A stretch of 64,000 nt of DNA, from positions 1 through 64,000 of IMG/VR virus record IMGVR_UViG_3300023179_000074; one strand, given 5' to 3'. This document shows, piece by piece, positions 16,957 to 26,219 of the stretch (positions within the stretch are counted from its first letter, which is position 1; each line of letters opens with the position of its first letter). The position numbers and the translations under genes are program-made. The DNA comes from a virus. Under the pieces are notes generated by a model that worked only from the letters and a program-made list of their open reading frames with translations, had not been told where the DNA came from and searched no databases.

Positions 16957-19608
16957 TTATCTGCTTGTTAATCTTATTGCGTTTAGATATGCATTAGATC
17001 CAGTGCAAAGAGAGGCAAGAATAGTAAGCCTACCACTATCTCTTGGAACTAAGTTATTAATTCTAAACACATTGTAATTATTTGCACTTAGCGAAGGTAT
17101 ACCTGATCCGGGTCCGGAAGTTTGAACACCGTAAGAACTTGTACCAGAATTATAACTTACTACATATTCAGTTTCACTTAAAAGAGCCGCAGAAGCTGAT
17201 CCAAAAATACTTAGATCATATATTTTATTTGTATTTAGGTTGTAGAATTCTAATTCAAAATACGAATTTCCATAAATGTAATCTTCAGTTGCCGATTCTA
17301 TGGCTAAGTTTCCTAAGTAAGCAGGGCTAGGGAATAATAGCCCTGGGTTAGTCGGGGCCCCGTCAGCACCTGTATAGTTACTAGCGCTTAAACCAAAGCC
17401 AGTTGATGTATTAGTTGTATCAACAAGATTATTTACATCATTTACTAGTTCAGTTATATTGTTCCAATACTTCGAATTTGAATCAATCGTAGTTTGATCA
17501 GTGCTTAATCCTAAATCTACTAAAATTTCAATAGGTACTCTGGTTTGCGTTACTGTAGGTGTTGGTGTTTGCGTCGGTGTTTCGGAAATTGTAGGTGTTA
17601 CAGTCACAGTTGTAGATGGTGTTAGCGTTATGCTAGGGGTAATTGTAATTGTGGGTGTCGGTGTCATGGATGTAGTAGGAGTAATAGAAGGTGTTTGGGT
17701 TACCGTAGGTGTAAGTGTTTCTGTTGGTGTTACAGATATTGTAGGTGTGGGGGAGAAAGTCGGGGTTATAGATGGTGTTGGCGAATTAGATGTTGTTATT
17801 GTTGGTGTCACGGTTGGGGTTACAGAAGGTGTAGGGGTAACAGGAGCAAAGTTATAAATCGCTCCGTCAGCGAATACATTAAAATAAACTGTACCAGTAT
17901 CCGTGGGTGAGAAACCAAAAGTAGTTCCATCTCTTGTATAGTCGTAAACAACATACATATAAATAACATTTTGATATTTTAACACCATTGTGGATTCAGA
18001 TGTAACGGTGGAAGGACCTGCGTTAAAATATAAAGTTGATGTGTTATCTGGAGCGCTAATAAAGATTTCCTGGCCTTCTTGTGTTTTATTACCCGGGCCG
18101 GATAACTTATATAAGAAAGGAGTAATAGTTATTGTAGGTGTTACTGTTATCGTTGGTGTTATGGATGGTGTAATAGATATCGTTGGTGTTATGGAAGGTG
18201 TAATCGATATCGTTGGTGTTATGGAAGGTGTTATAGTTACTGTTGGTGTTTGAGAGACAGTAGGAGTAACTGTTAGAGTTACAGTCGGGGTAACTGTAGG
18301 TGTTTCTGTAACAGTAACTGTAGGAGTTATTGTTGGAGTAATAGAAGTAGTGGGCGTTATAGTGGGTGTAATGCTAGAAGTGGGTGTAACCGTTGGAGTT
18401 AATGTAGGTGTAGAAGAGATGGTAATTGAAGGTGTTATAGAAATTGTCGGTGTCGGTGTTGGCGAAATAGGTATTATAGGCGTTTCGGTAATAGTAGGTG
18501 TTATAGAAATTGTCGGTGTCGGTGTAAGTGAAGTAGTAGGTGTAATTGACGGAGTAATAGATATAGTAGGTGTTATCGTAGGTGTAATAGAAATTGTTGG
18601 AGTAATAGAAGTTGTTGGAGTAATAGTAGGCGTTATTGAAGGGGTTATCGTTGGCGTTGTTGTTGTAGTAGGTGTAATAGAAATAGTAGGCGTAATCGAG
18701 GGGGTGATAGATATGGAAGGTGTTATTGTAGGGGTTACCGTTGGCGTTGTTGTTGTGGTAGGTGTAACTGCAGATGTATTCGTAACAGTTGGGGTAGCAG
18801 TTGCAGTTTTTGTGATAGTAGGTGTTTGGGTTCTAGTAGGTGTAATAGAAATTGTCGGTGTTATGGTAGGTGTAATAGTTACAGTGCATGTTGGTGTAAG
18901 GGTAACGGTTGGTGTAATGGTAGGAGTGGGAGTTAAAATAAAAGAATTTACATTTAAATTTTTAACGTAAAGATTAGTAGGGTATGGGCCGTTTGCAAAA
19001 CCTAAACAGGGAAATACAGTAGGTGGTAATCTATAGGGTAATTTAAAATTTACATAATTTGTAAAGCTAGATCCATCATTATGATCTATAATAATACGAT
19101 CGCCAATATCAGTTATACGAACTCTAAATACTGTATAATCACTACTAGCAATATTTGTATAAAGAGTTAATGGTTTTTTAAACGATGTAGATGTTAAGTT
19201 TTCTGATCTATAGAGTAAGTCATAGTTTCTATCTTCACTACTACGAATAGATATTGTATTAGGCAGTGGGGTGGAAAATCCGTTTAATTGCAAAATATCA
19301 GAACCAAAATTACCGGTTATGTCAAAGCCTATACCCAATGCACCTTTTTTAATTCCATTAAAAAAAGTTAAAGCGGATGAGGAAAGAGCTGTTAAGCTAG
19401 TATAGGCTAACCCCGGGCCCGGCGAACCACCCGATAAATAATCTATACTAGCGTCTACAAAAAATAAGCAGAATCCTTCTGAGCCGCTTAGTTGTGTGCC
19501 GATACATTTATATTCGAAAGAAATAATACAATCACGCGTAGTGTCAAGCGTATCGAGCCTGTATAAAACAGATGTATCGTTATCATGATTTAAATTATAA
19601 AAAGCCAT
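16957..19608 (-). CDS. Lectin-headed Thr-Pro fibre protein
   Basis: The chosen start is ATG 19608, just after the upstream stop at 19610-19612; a frame from 19662 would overlap that gene by 53 bases. The ~883 residues read as follows: 1-222, an L-type lectin-like jelly roll (EGFCLFFVDAS, GPGLAYTSL, LGIGFDITGNFG); 224-497, a Thr-Pro stalk; 497-589, a tip-type module with STLYFNAGP and TTFGFSPTDTG; 589-689, a second stalk; 689-883, a beta-rich C-terminal domain ending YLNAIRLTSR, like carbohydrate-binding jelly rolls. It is probably a sugar-binding adhesin on the virion and a likely glycosylation target. Confidence 0.75.
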   Translation of the reverse strand: MAFYNLNHDNDTSVLYRLDTLDTTRDCIISFEYKCIGTQLSGSEGFCLFFVDASIDYLSGGSPGPGLAYTSLTALSSSALTFFNGIKKGALGIGFDITGNFGSDILQLNGFSTPLPNTISIRSSEDRNYDLLYRSENLTSTSFKKPLTLYTNIASSDYTVFRVRITDIGDRIIIDHNDGSSFTNYVNFKLPYRLPPTVFPCLGFANGPYPTNLYVKNLNVNSFILTPTPTITPTVTLTPTCTVTITPTITPTISITPTRTQTPTITKTATATPTVTNTSAVTPTTTTTPTVTPTITPSISITPSITPTISITPTTTTTPTITPSITPTITPTTSITPTISITPTITPTISITPSITPTTSLTPTPTISITPTITETPIIPISPTPTPTISITPSITISSTPTLTPTVTPTSSITPTITPTTSITPTITPTVTVTETPTVTPTVTLTVTPTVSQTPTVTITPSITPTISITPSITPTISITPSITPTITVTPTITITPFLYKLSGPGNKTQEGQEIFISAPDNTSTLYFNAGPSTVTSESTMVLKYQNVIYMYVVYDYTRDGTTFGFSPTDTGTVYFNVFADGAIYNFAPVTPTPSVTPTVTPTITTSNSPTPSITPTFSPTPTISVTPTETLTPTVTQTPSITPTTSMTPTPTITITPSITLTPSTTVTVTPTISETPTQTPTPTVTQTRVPIEILVDLGLSTDQTTIDSNSKYWNNITELVNDVNNLVDTTNTSTGFGLSASNYTGADGAPTNPGLLFPSPAYLGNLAIESATEDYIYGNSYFELEFYNLNTNKIYDLSIFGSASAALLSETEYVVSYNSGTSSYGVQTSGPGSGIPSLSANNYNVFRINNLVPRDSGRLTILASLCTGSNAYLNAIRLTSR
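17541..17842 (-). repeat. Thr-Pro-encoding tandem repeat, C-terminal stalk
   Basis: About 300 bp of short direct repeats encode the second stalk of the lectin-headed protein. Units vary more than in the 918-2120 array. Confidence 0.8.
18118..18936 (-). repeat. Thr-Pro-encoding tandem repeat, main stalk
   Basis: About 820 bp of 12-18 bp direct repeats encode ITPTISITPS-type units. One repeated block, encoding ITPSITPTIS, occurs three times in tandem near 18150-18230. Confidence 0.85.
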
Positions 19609-19609
19609 A

Positions 19610-22600
19610 TTAAATTCCAAATACAAAGGCTCCGTTAGAAACATAACCTGGATTATTGCCAAGTATGTTGTATGTTAAAAAGCTTGATGATAGTGTATTG
19701 CTAAAATTAACAGAATCGACATCTGGAGCTAATTTATACATAGTATTAGTTATATTAATTATTTTACCGTTTACATATTTAAATATAGTTTTAAAAATAT
19801 AGAATACGTTAGAGATATCTCTACCTAGATAACTTATACAGTATTGACCGGTGTCGTCATTATAATTAAATAATGGCTTGTCTATCTCAACAATATTTAC
19901 ATTAATACTATTTCCAGATAACGAAAACAATCTTAAATGTTCAAAAGTAAGTGTGTTGCTAGATTCTAAAGGATATATTTTATTATAAGCTAGTGTATCA
20001 ATATTAACTGTATAAATTTCTGGATAAATTATTTTATAATTTGTAGCGCTTAATTCGTGAAATAGTATTGTTTTGCAGAAGAATAAAACATTATCTGTCT
20101 CGTCAAACCAAACTGTAGAAATTTTTTCTAATTTTTTATAATCACCCCTTAAAAAGAAACAATCATTTCTACTTCTGTTTATTATAATATTATTTTCATA
20201 ATCAAATATTATTTTATCAAAAACTAAGTAGTTTTCTGTATCAAATTGTATTGTATCGTAATAAAGATCAAAATTAATTAATTTATTTTTTAATTCATTA
20301 TTAATACCGTCATTATATTTTGTATACATACCACTTAATGCCGCAGAAGCAGGTATAATTATAGAAGAATTAGAATTTCTATAATACAACTCTCCATAAT
20401 CTAAATATTTTACTTGATATAAACTTCTTTTTCTATCTAAACCAGATAAACCTTCAATGACTTTTGTATCTCTTTGAGGAATGTGATAATCTAAGTATAG
20501 ACTTTTCTCATCGTAAGAAATGTTAAATTCAAGATCATTACCACAAGGTTCAGCACTGTTAACAAGAAAATAAGTACCATCATAAATAGTAATAGCGGAA
20601 GCCGGTGGTGTAAATAGAAAGTCACCTGAATATACAAAATTAGCTCTAAACGAAGGGCCGTTTTTATTTAACCCTGCATCAATTAATATATTATAATAAA
20701 GCGACCCGTCTTCAGGGTTGTACCCGGGGTCATCAGAAGAATAGTCTGTTAAAGGTACGCCTTCTACTGTAAAAGTAACACCATCATAAACATTGCATAA
20801 GAATGTTAATTGTACGTATGATGGGCAAAAAGATTCGGGGTAGAATCTATATGATACAACCGGATATGTTATGCTTGTTAAAGCAAACGTGGGTGTTCCA
20901 TTATTATAAGCGATACCTGAAAGGGGAGAAGGTGAGATAAAAGATGATCCTTGTGTATAATAACCGGAGCCGGGTGGTATATTATCTGTAGTTTTTAGAA
21001 TAATACCGGAATAGCCTTTATCTGCATCTATAGTAGTGTAATCAAAATTTGCCCCTGAAATACTGTCATTTAAAACATGACCATCTAATAATAAGCAAAA
21101 GAAAATATCTAAATTTTGATCACCACGGATATTAGATGCTTGCTTTAATGGATGTACATCTTTATAAAGACTAAATTCGTTACCATATATATCACTTTTT
21201 AGCTGAACAAGTGTTTTGTTAAGGGAATATAGTTTTTCTAATCTATTATCAATAGGAAATAGGTTAGAAGGTATTTTAGGGTAAATGTCTTCATTGGACC
21301 AAATATTTTTTAAGTCGCTTTTAAAAAAGTCTTGAGGGTCTGTGTAACGAGATAATCCCTGGTTTGAATAATTTAATGATTGCTCTCTGGTTTGATATGG
21401 TCTAAATGTTTGAAAGTAAGAGCTGGTTTCTGAATCACCAAATAAAAATTGATTAGAAAAATCTATTTTATTAAAATAATTATTTTCTAAAAATGTAAGA
21501 GGTGAGGTAAATTCTTCTTCTGTCAAGCCGGAGACATTTTCAAATTTTTGAGGATCGGGAAAAATGTAGATTGTATTTGCGCTTAAAGAATCACGATTTA
21601 TTGTAACGGTTAGGCCGAAGTTAGAAAAATTAGAAAAACCTATTTTATCGGGTTTAAAAAATAGCCCTATATCTTTTGAAGTGCGTAAAAATTCTTCGCT
21701 CGGTACAGCAGCAACACTAGGAAATCTTTTATTAATATAATTTGCAAATTCATTGTTTGCAGTAAAGAGAAGCCCAGATAAAAATTGATTAGATGTATTT
21801 CCGGTAGAAAGATAATAAAAATCTGTACCTATATATTTTTGAATAAGTTCTTTATTTAAATTTAAATTTAAATTATTACTATTATTATTATTGACCGTAT
21901 TAATAAAATCACTATCTTTTAAAAACGATAAATTACTGCTGTTTACGGTTGGTGAAATAGAAAAATTATTATTGCCTAGCTCAATTAAATAAAAAGGATA
22001 GCTTGTAATTGCATTAACAATTGAATAATTAAAATTTAAAAATAAATTAGGATCAATATTGTATTGATTTAAATTAAAATAATCTTTTAATAAACCGGAT
22101 TGAGTATCATAACTAGAAAAATTAAAATTAAAACTTGTATCTAAATAATTTGTATAGGTGTCGTATAAATCCTCAACATCAATAACCATATTGTTGCGAA
22201 TAGAGGAAAGAGAAAGATTTAAGTTTTTTATAAAATCTGTTAAATCTTCGGTTTCTAAGGATTTTGATATTTCATTATAAATTAATTTTTGTATACCGAA
22301 ATTTGATCCTTTTAAGTTATACCTGGTAACACCTGTTTTTACATCATCGCGCAAAGTACTATAGTATAAACAAATTTCTTTTATTTTTTCTGCAAAAAAC
22401 GGCACAGCAACTGCCAGATCTCTATTATTATTAAAATCTATATTCTTTAAAAATCTTTTCTCATCACTCGTAGTATAGTTAAGTACGATTTCATTAATTA
22501 ATTCCGTGTATAATGACCGGGTAGTAAGTTCCTGTACTTCGCGTTGAATATTTTTAACCTCATACCAGTTATTAAGATAAGACTGATATCTAGAAAGAAA

Positions 22601-22750
22601 ATCTTCTGAACTAGTGAACAAACTATTATTATACTTTAACCATTGTTGAAAGGTAAGTGGTTCAATGAAATCTATAGGATTTGTAGGGGGGACTAAAGAA
22701 GTTATTGATACTGAAAGTCTTTCGTCAATAAATCTACTAGAGCGTAACAT
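19610..22750 (-). CDS. Large virion structural protein, baseplate-proximal
   Basis: A 1046-residue protein. The N-terminal ~200 residues are helical and charged, with FQQWLKYN and KEICLYYSTLRDDVKTGV. The rest is beta-rich with many Asn/Tyr/Ser residues and no catalytic motif or membrane segment. ATTAAATA lies 5 bases before ATG 22750, so it heads a transcript that includes the lectin fibre gene. It sits in the gp6-gp25 baseplate block, where T4 places gp7 to gp10. A wedge or fibre-attachment role is a positional inference. Confidence 0.55.
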   Translation of the reverse strand: MLRSSRFIDERLSVSITSLVPPTNPIDFIEPLTFQQWLKYNNSLFTSSEDFLSRYQSYLNNWYEVKNIQREVQELTTRSLYTELINEIVLNYTTSDEKRFLKNIDFNNNRDLAVAVPFFAEKIKEICLYYSTLRDDVKTGVTRYNLKGSNFGIQKLIYNEISKSLETEDLTDFIKNLNLSLSSIRNNMVIDVEDLYDTYTNYLDTSFNFNFSSYDTQSGLLKDYFNLNQYNIDPNLFLNFNYSIVNAITSYPFYLIELGNNNFSISPTVNSSNLSFLKDSDFINTVNNNNSNNLNLNLNKELIQKYIGTDFYYLSTGNTSNQFLSGLLFTANNEFANYINKRFPSVAAVPSEEFLRTSKDIGLFFKPDKIGFSNFSNFGLTVTINRDSLSANTIYIFPDPQKFENVSGLTEEEFTSPLTFLENNYFNKIDFSNQFLFGDSETSSYFQTFRPYQTREQSLNYSNQGLSRYTDPQDFFKSDLKNIWSNEDIYPKIPSNLFPIDNRLEKLYSLNKTLVQLKSDIYGNEFSLYKDVHPLKQASNIRGDQNLDIFFCLLLDGHVLNDSISGANFDYTTIDADKGYSGIILKTTDNIPPGSGYYTQGSSFISPSPLSGIAYNNGTPTFALTSITYPVVSYRFYPESFCPSYVQLTFLCNVYDGVTFTVEGVPLTDYSSDDPGYNPEDGSLYYNILIDAGLNKNGPSFRANFVYSGDFLFTPPASAITIYDGTYFLVNSAEPCGNDLEFNISYDEKSLYLDYHIPQRDTKVIEGLSGLDRKRSLYQVKYLDYGELYYRNSNSSIIIPASAALSGMYTKYNDGINNELKNKLINFDLYYDTIQFDTENYLVFDKIIFDYENNIIINRSRNDCFFLRGDYKKLEKISTVWFDETDNVLFFCKTILFHELSATNYKIIYPEIYTVNIDTLAYNKIYPLESSNTLTFEHLRLFSLSGNSINVNIVEIDKPLFNYNDDTGQYCISYLGRDISNVFYIFKTIFKYVNGKIINITNTMYKLAPDVDSVNFSNTLSSSFLTYNILGNNPGYVSNGAFVFGI

Positions 22751-22755
22751 TTAAA

Positions 22756-22763
22756 TATTTAAT
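22756..22763 (-). promoter_or_regulatory. T4-type late promoter, ATTAAATA
   Basis: ATTAAATA lies 5 bases before ATG 22750, between two baseplate genes. Confidence 0.5.
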
Positions 22764-25224
22764 TGTTATATACGATGTCGCTAGCACTTAATATCAATCT
22801 AAGACCTTTAGTCAACTCATAATTTATTAAACTATCCATTATTCCATTTGTTTTGGTCCATTCTTTAAATGAACTGTTTGTAAAGTTAATGGTGGTAAAC
22901 GGTGATTCCCAGTCAATTATATTATTAAAGTAATTATCGTTATAAACATCAACAAATTCATAAAATTTATAAAAATCACTAATTCTTGAGCCAGACAACT
23001 TTCCTGGTATAACCAAACTCCAACCCCAACTGCTATTAAACGATGAAAGAGGTATAACATCACCGTAGCTATACCCTTGTATAGTTATGCTATTAACTAA
23101 CGAGTATAGCCCTGAAAATGTCTCATACGCGACTACTGGGTAACCGGCTGTAATATATGAAGTTTTAGTAGAGAGTTCAGAACCTCTATTCTTTGCATAA
23201 TTATCATTAAATTGTGTACCTTTTTTACTAAAATCTAAATTAAATCTATTTCTATTTCCCCATAAATTAGAATGTTTTATTGATAAAATATTTACTAATC
23301 TCGTTAGTTGAGGTGGAAAGGGATAGTTGTATTGTTCGAACTGTATAGACAGTTCTTTACAAAAAGAAATTAATGCGTCAAGATTACATTTATCAATATC
23401 TGATTTATTACTCACAAAGTTTGCTATTTTTTCATATACTGTTTTACCTAATTCGTAGGGCTGTGCGGTAATACCTCCTACTATTGTACCTATAAAACTA
23501 TTAAAAAGATTAAATTTATCTTCTAAAACTTCACTGAAAATTAACGACTTATAAAACCCAGCTGCATCAAAATTTTCATTTACTTTACTAATGCTATATT
23601 GACCTGAGAGAGGTAATATATTAAAGAAATTGCTTTCACCGGTTATAGTTCTTACTAGTGTTGTAGGTATCATTCGCTTATTAATCCATCTTGTGCCTAA
23701 CCAGTCACCGTAAGCTTGAAAGCTACGCTCAGCGAATGTGCTTAAAATATTTGTAGGTGATTCACCGGGTAGAATTAAATCAACACTATTTAAATAATTT
23801 ACACTACTTACTTTAGGTGCTAAGGTATCTATAAAATATAATTTTTGATCAAAGTTATTTAAAATCCATAAGAAATCATTTGTATCACTTGCTAGTCCGC
23901 CTATACTTCCTATATAACTTGTAGAGTTAGCTGAACCTGCAATATAATTTGATGTACTACCATTTACACCATCAATTCTTGTTATAGTATCTCTATCTTG
24001 CGCAACCCATAAATTTTGAAACATATCTGTTGTTGCATTATGAATAAATTTAAATCCTGATATAGGATATCCAGAAGATAAATCCCCACGAGTATTAAAT
24101 TTATAAACATAGTCATTTCTACCTGATAGGGTATATCCAGAAGCGGCTAAATTATATGCTGTTACCCATACGTTTTTATTTCTATCAATAATAATTTCTG
24201 CGGGTGAATGAAGAGGTATAAATGGTACAACACAAAGCAACGAACCGTATGTACTATATTTTGCAATAAAACCGCAAACCGGGTGTGTATATGAAACCCA
24301 TATATCATTATTAAAATCTGAATCTATACTTACGGGGTATACAAGATTTTCTCCAGCAAACCCGCTCAAAAACGGTAAGTGGTAATCTCCACTAAGAAAA
24401 TAACATATATTTGTTACATCTGGATATGCATTTGAAAGCATGTAGCCGGATTTACCATCTATTTTAATACTTGAAACAGCATCAGCTAAGCAAAACCATA
24501 AATTATTTTCTCCATCTAAAGTAATAGATGCAGGGGCAGCGCTACTTAAAATTGGATTAAGTAGGTTTACATATTCTTTAATACCAGTGTTAGGGTTTAT
24601 ATATGGGTAAGCAGAAAGAGTGAAAGATGAGAGAAGTACACCCTCAGCGGTAAATTTAATTAATGAATCTCTCGAACCATCAGCAAACCACGCTTGATAA
24701 TCTTCTCCTATACCTGCGCCGGAGGGAGCAACTTGAATTGCATATACATTTCTATTATTATAGTTATAAACAAAATTTTTAGCGGCAGATATACTTAGAG
24801 TCACCCCACCTAAGCAGGAGCCATAAATTTGTTCTCTAAATAATCTTACTAAAACATCATACTGAGGTACTGCTGCCCATCCGATGAAGGTATCTTTAGG
24901 ATAATTAATCGGGTCCTTAACTGTCATTCTAGCAGTTAATTGCAAGTTGTAAGTAGGTTCATTAACTATAAAATAACCTTTAAAAAACGCACCGATACTT
25001 CTAGGTATTTCATCGTTAAAATCATCAAAAAATTGTACCCCGGTGACCGGATAAAAATTACTACCTTCTTTTCTTTGTAGACCAAAGTTTACATTAAAAG
25101 ATGTTAGTCCAGATAAAGAAGAATCCGTAACAGATGAATAGATTGGAGGGTAGGTTTTTGTTGTAAAATTATCCGCATCTTTCATTTTAATAAGAAAAGG
25201 AATTTCAGTATTTTGCCAACTCAA
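22759..25224 (-). CDS. Baseplate-region beta-propeller protein
   Basis: An 821-residue protein from TTG 25224, whose TTGA overlaps the upstream stop. Residues ~180-480 hold at least five repeats of a blade pattern with a conserved Asp, Asn, (L/I/V)W: GENNLWFCL, FNNDIWVSY, RNKNVWVTA, MFQNLWVAQ and TNDFLWILN. This fits NHL or virginiamycin-lyase-like propellers. The C-terminal third is helical and beta-mixed and may contact the baseplate. It is co-transcribed with PKD, gp6 and gp25 genes. A receptor- or glycan-contact role is inferred. Confidence 0.65.
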   Translation of the reverse strand: MSWQNTEIPFLIKMKDADNFTTKTYPPIYSSVTDSSLSGLTSFNVNFGLQRKEGSNFYPVTGVQFFDDFNDEIPRSIGAFFKGYFIVNEPTYNLQLTARMTVKDPINYPKDTFIGWAAVPQYDVLVRLFREQIYGSCLGGVTLSISAAKNFVYNYNNRNVYAIQVAPSGAGIGEDYQAWFADGSRDSLIKFTAEGVLLSSFTLSAYPYINPNTGIKEYVNLLNPILSSAAPASITLDGENNLWFCLADAVSSIKIDGKSGYMLSNAYPDVTNICYFLSGDYHLPFLSGFAGENLVYPVSIDSDFNNDIWVSYTHPVCGFIAKYSTYGSLLCVVPFIPLHSPAEIIIDRNKNVWVTAYNLAASGYTLSGRNDYVYKFNTRGDLSSGYPISGFKFIHNATTDMFQNLWVAQDRDTITRIDGVNGSTSNYIAGSANSTSYIGSIGGLASDTNDFLWILNNFDQKLYFIDTLAPKVSSVNYLNSVDLILPGESPTNILSTFAERSFQAYGDWLGTRWINKRMIPTTLVRTITGESNFFNILPLSGQYSISKVNENFDAAGFYKSLIFSEVLEDKFNLFNSFIGTIVGGITAQPYELGKTVYEKIANFVSNKSDIDKCNLDALISFCKELSIQFEQYNYPFPPQLTRLVNILSIKHSNLWGNRNRFNLDFSKKGTQFNDNYAKNRGSELSTKTSYITAGYPVVAYETFSGLYSLVNSITIQGYSYGDVIPLSSFNSSWGWSLVIPGKLSGSRISDFYKFYEFVDVYNDNYFNNIIDWESPFTTINFTNSSFKEWTKTNGIMDSLINYELTKGLRLILSASDIVYNN

Positions 25225-26219
25225 TTCGGGAAAATAAAATTTTGTAGTGGATAGTACTCCTTCACATCAATACCTGTAGTGGTGATATTAAGTTTTTCAG
25301 CGGGGTTGTGTCTAACTTTAATAATAGGCAGTACAGCTGGCTTAATATTATTATACCCATAAGGTGGGTAAGATATATCTCTGTATGAATCGCTGTTTAT
25401 AGTATATCTATCGGGAAATTTTGAATTATCTAAAGTTGCAAATATAAAAATAGGTGGTTCTCGTGAAGTATAGTTTTTAGTTACATCGTCAACATAAAAA
25501 AATTCGTATGAAGCGGTTGTACCTACAAAAAAACTACCAATATCATTTTTATTACAAATTCTAAAAGACTTATTATCTATTTTAGCAAAAATAGGTTCAC
25601 CGGCTTTAGTTATCCTATCAACTGATTGATACTCAAACGAGTCGCCAACAGGAGTTTTTATATAAAACCGACTTAATGCTCTTAAATGAGACCATTTATC
25701 ATCATAAAAATTATCTATATTTTGAAATTGCCCTAGAGCTCCGGATGCATAGAGATGGACAGTGTATCCCGTACTACTCAATGCATTGTAAGACTGCCAG
25801 CTTGTTTGTCTTAATAATTCTATAGGCTCAATAATCTTACTAGCTGGAACATCGTAAATAAAACGTCTAAAATCTTTAAAAACTAATTGATCTCTTATAA
25901 AATCATAAACCTTTATGGTAGGTTGATATGAACTATCGTAAGCATTACCGAATTTATCATATACTGTGAGTCTTACTTTGTAGTCACCGGGCCACTTATA
26001 ATAATGAGTTGCAGTTAGAAGACTTGAAAAAGTACCATCACCAAAATCCCATCTTAACAATTTATTAGAAATAGAGTCATCAGAAGAGAGAACTGGAGAG
26101 GTAAGAAAATCGGGAACAAAAGTTAGTGAAGTTTGTGGAAGTGTGAAGGCAGAAAGTACAGCTCTACCTGTAAAGTCATTAGCTCTAAAATATACATAAG
26201 TATAATTTACAGAAGCCAT
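25221..26219 (-). CDS. PKD-domain baseplate protein
   Basis: A 332-residue protein. Residues ~40-105 form a PKD (Ig-like) domain, with LRWDFGDGTFSS, then HYYKWPGDYKVRLTVYDKFG. PKD domains are extracellular protein- or glycan-contact modules. The remainder is beta-rich with no known signature. It starts at ATG 26219 in a TAATG junction with gp6 and has an AAGGAG motif 5 bases before the start, a clear Shine-Dalgarno site. It probably decorates the baseplate next to the propeller protein. Confidence 0.7.
   Translation of the reverse strand: MASVNYTYVYFRANDFTGRAVLSAFTLPQTSLTFVPDFLTSPVLSSDDSISNKLLRWDFGDGTFSSLLTATHYYKWPGDYKVRLTVYDKFGNAYDSSYQPTIKVYDFIRDQLVFKDFRRFIYDVPASKIIEPIELLRQTSWQSYNALSSTGYTVHLYASGALGQFQNIDNFYDDKWSHLRALSRFYIKTPVGDSFEYQSVDRITKAGEPIFAKIDNKSFRICNKNDIGSFFVGTTASYEFFYVDDVTKNYTSREPPIFIFATLDNSKFPDRYTINSDSYRDISYPPYGYNNIKPAVLPIIKVRHNPAEKLNITTTGIDVKEYYPLQNFIFPN

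Noticed and set aside
16957-19662. Lectin-headed fibre starting at 19662
   Set aside because: It overlaps the upstream gene by 53 bases. ATG 19608 follows directly after that gene's stop and begins the lectin domain.
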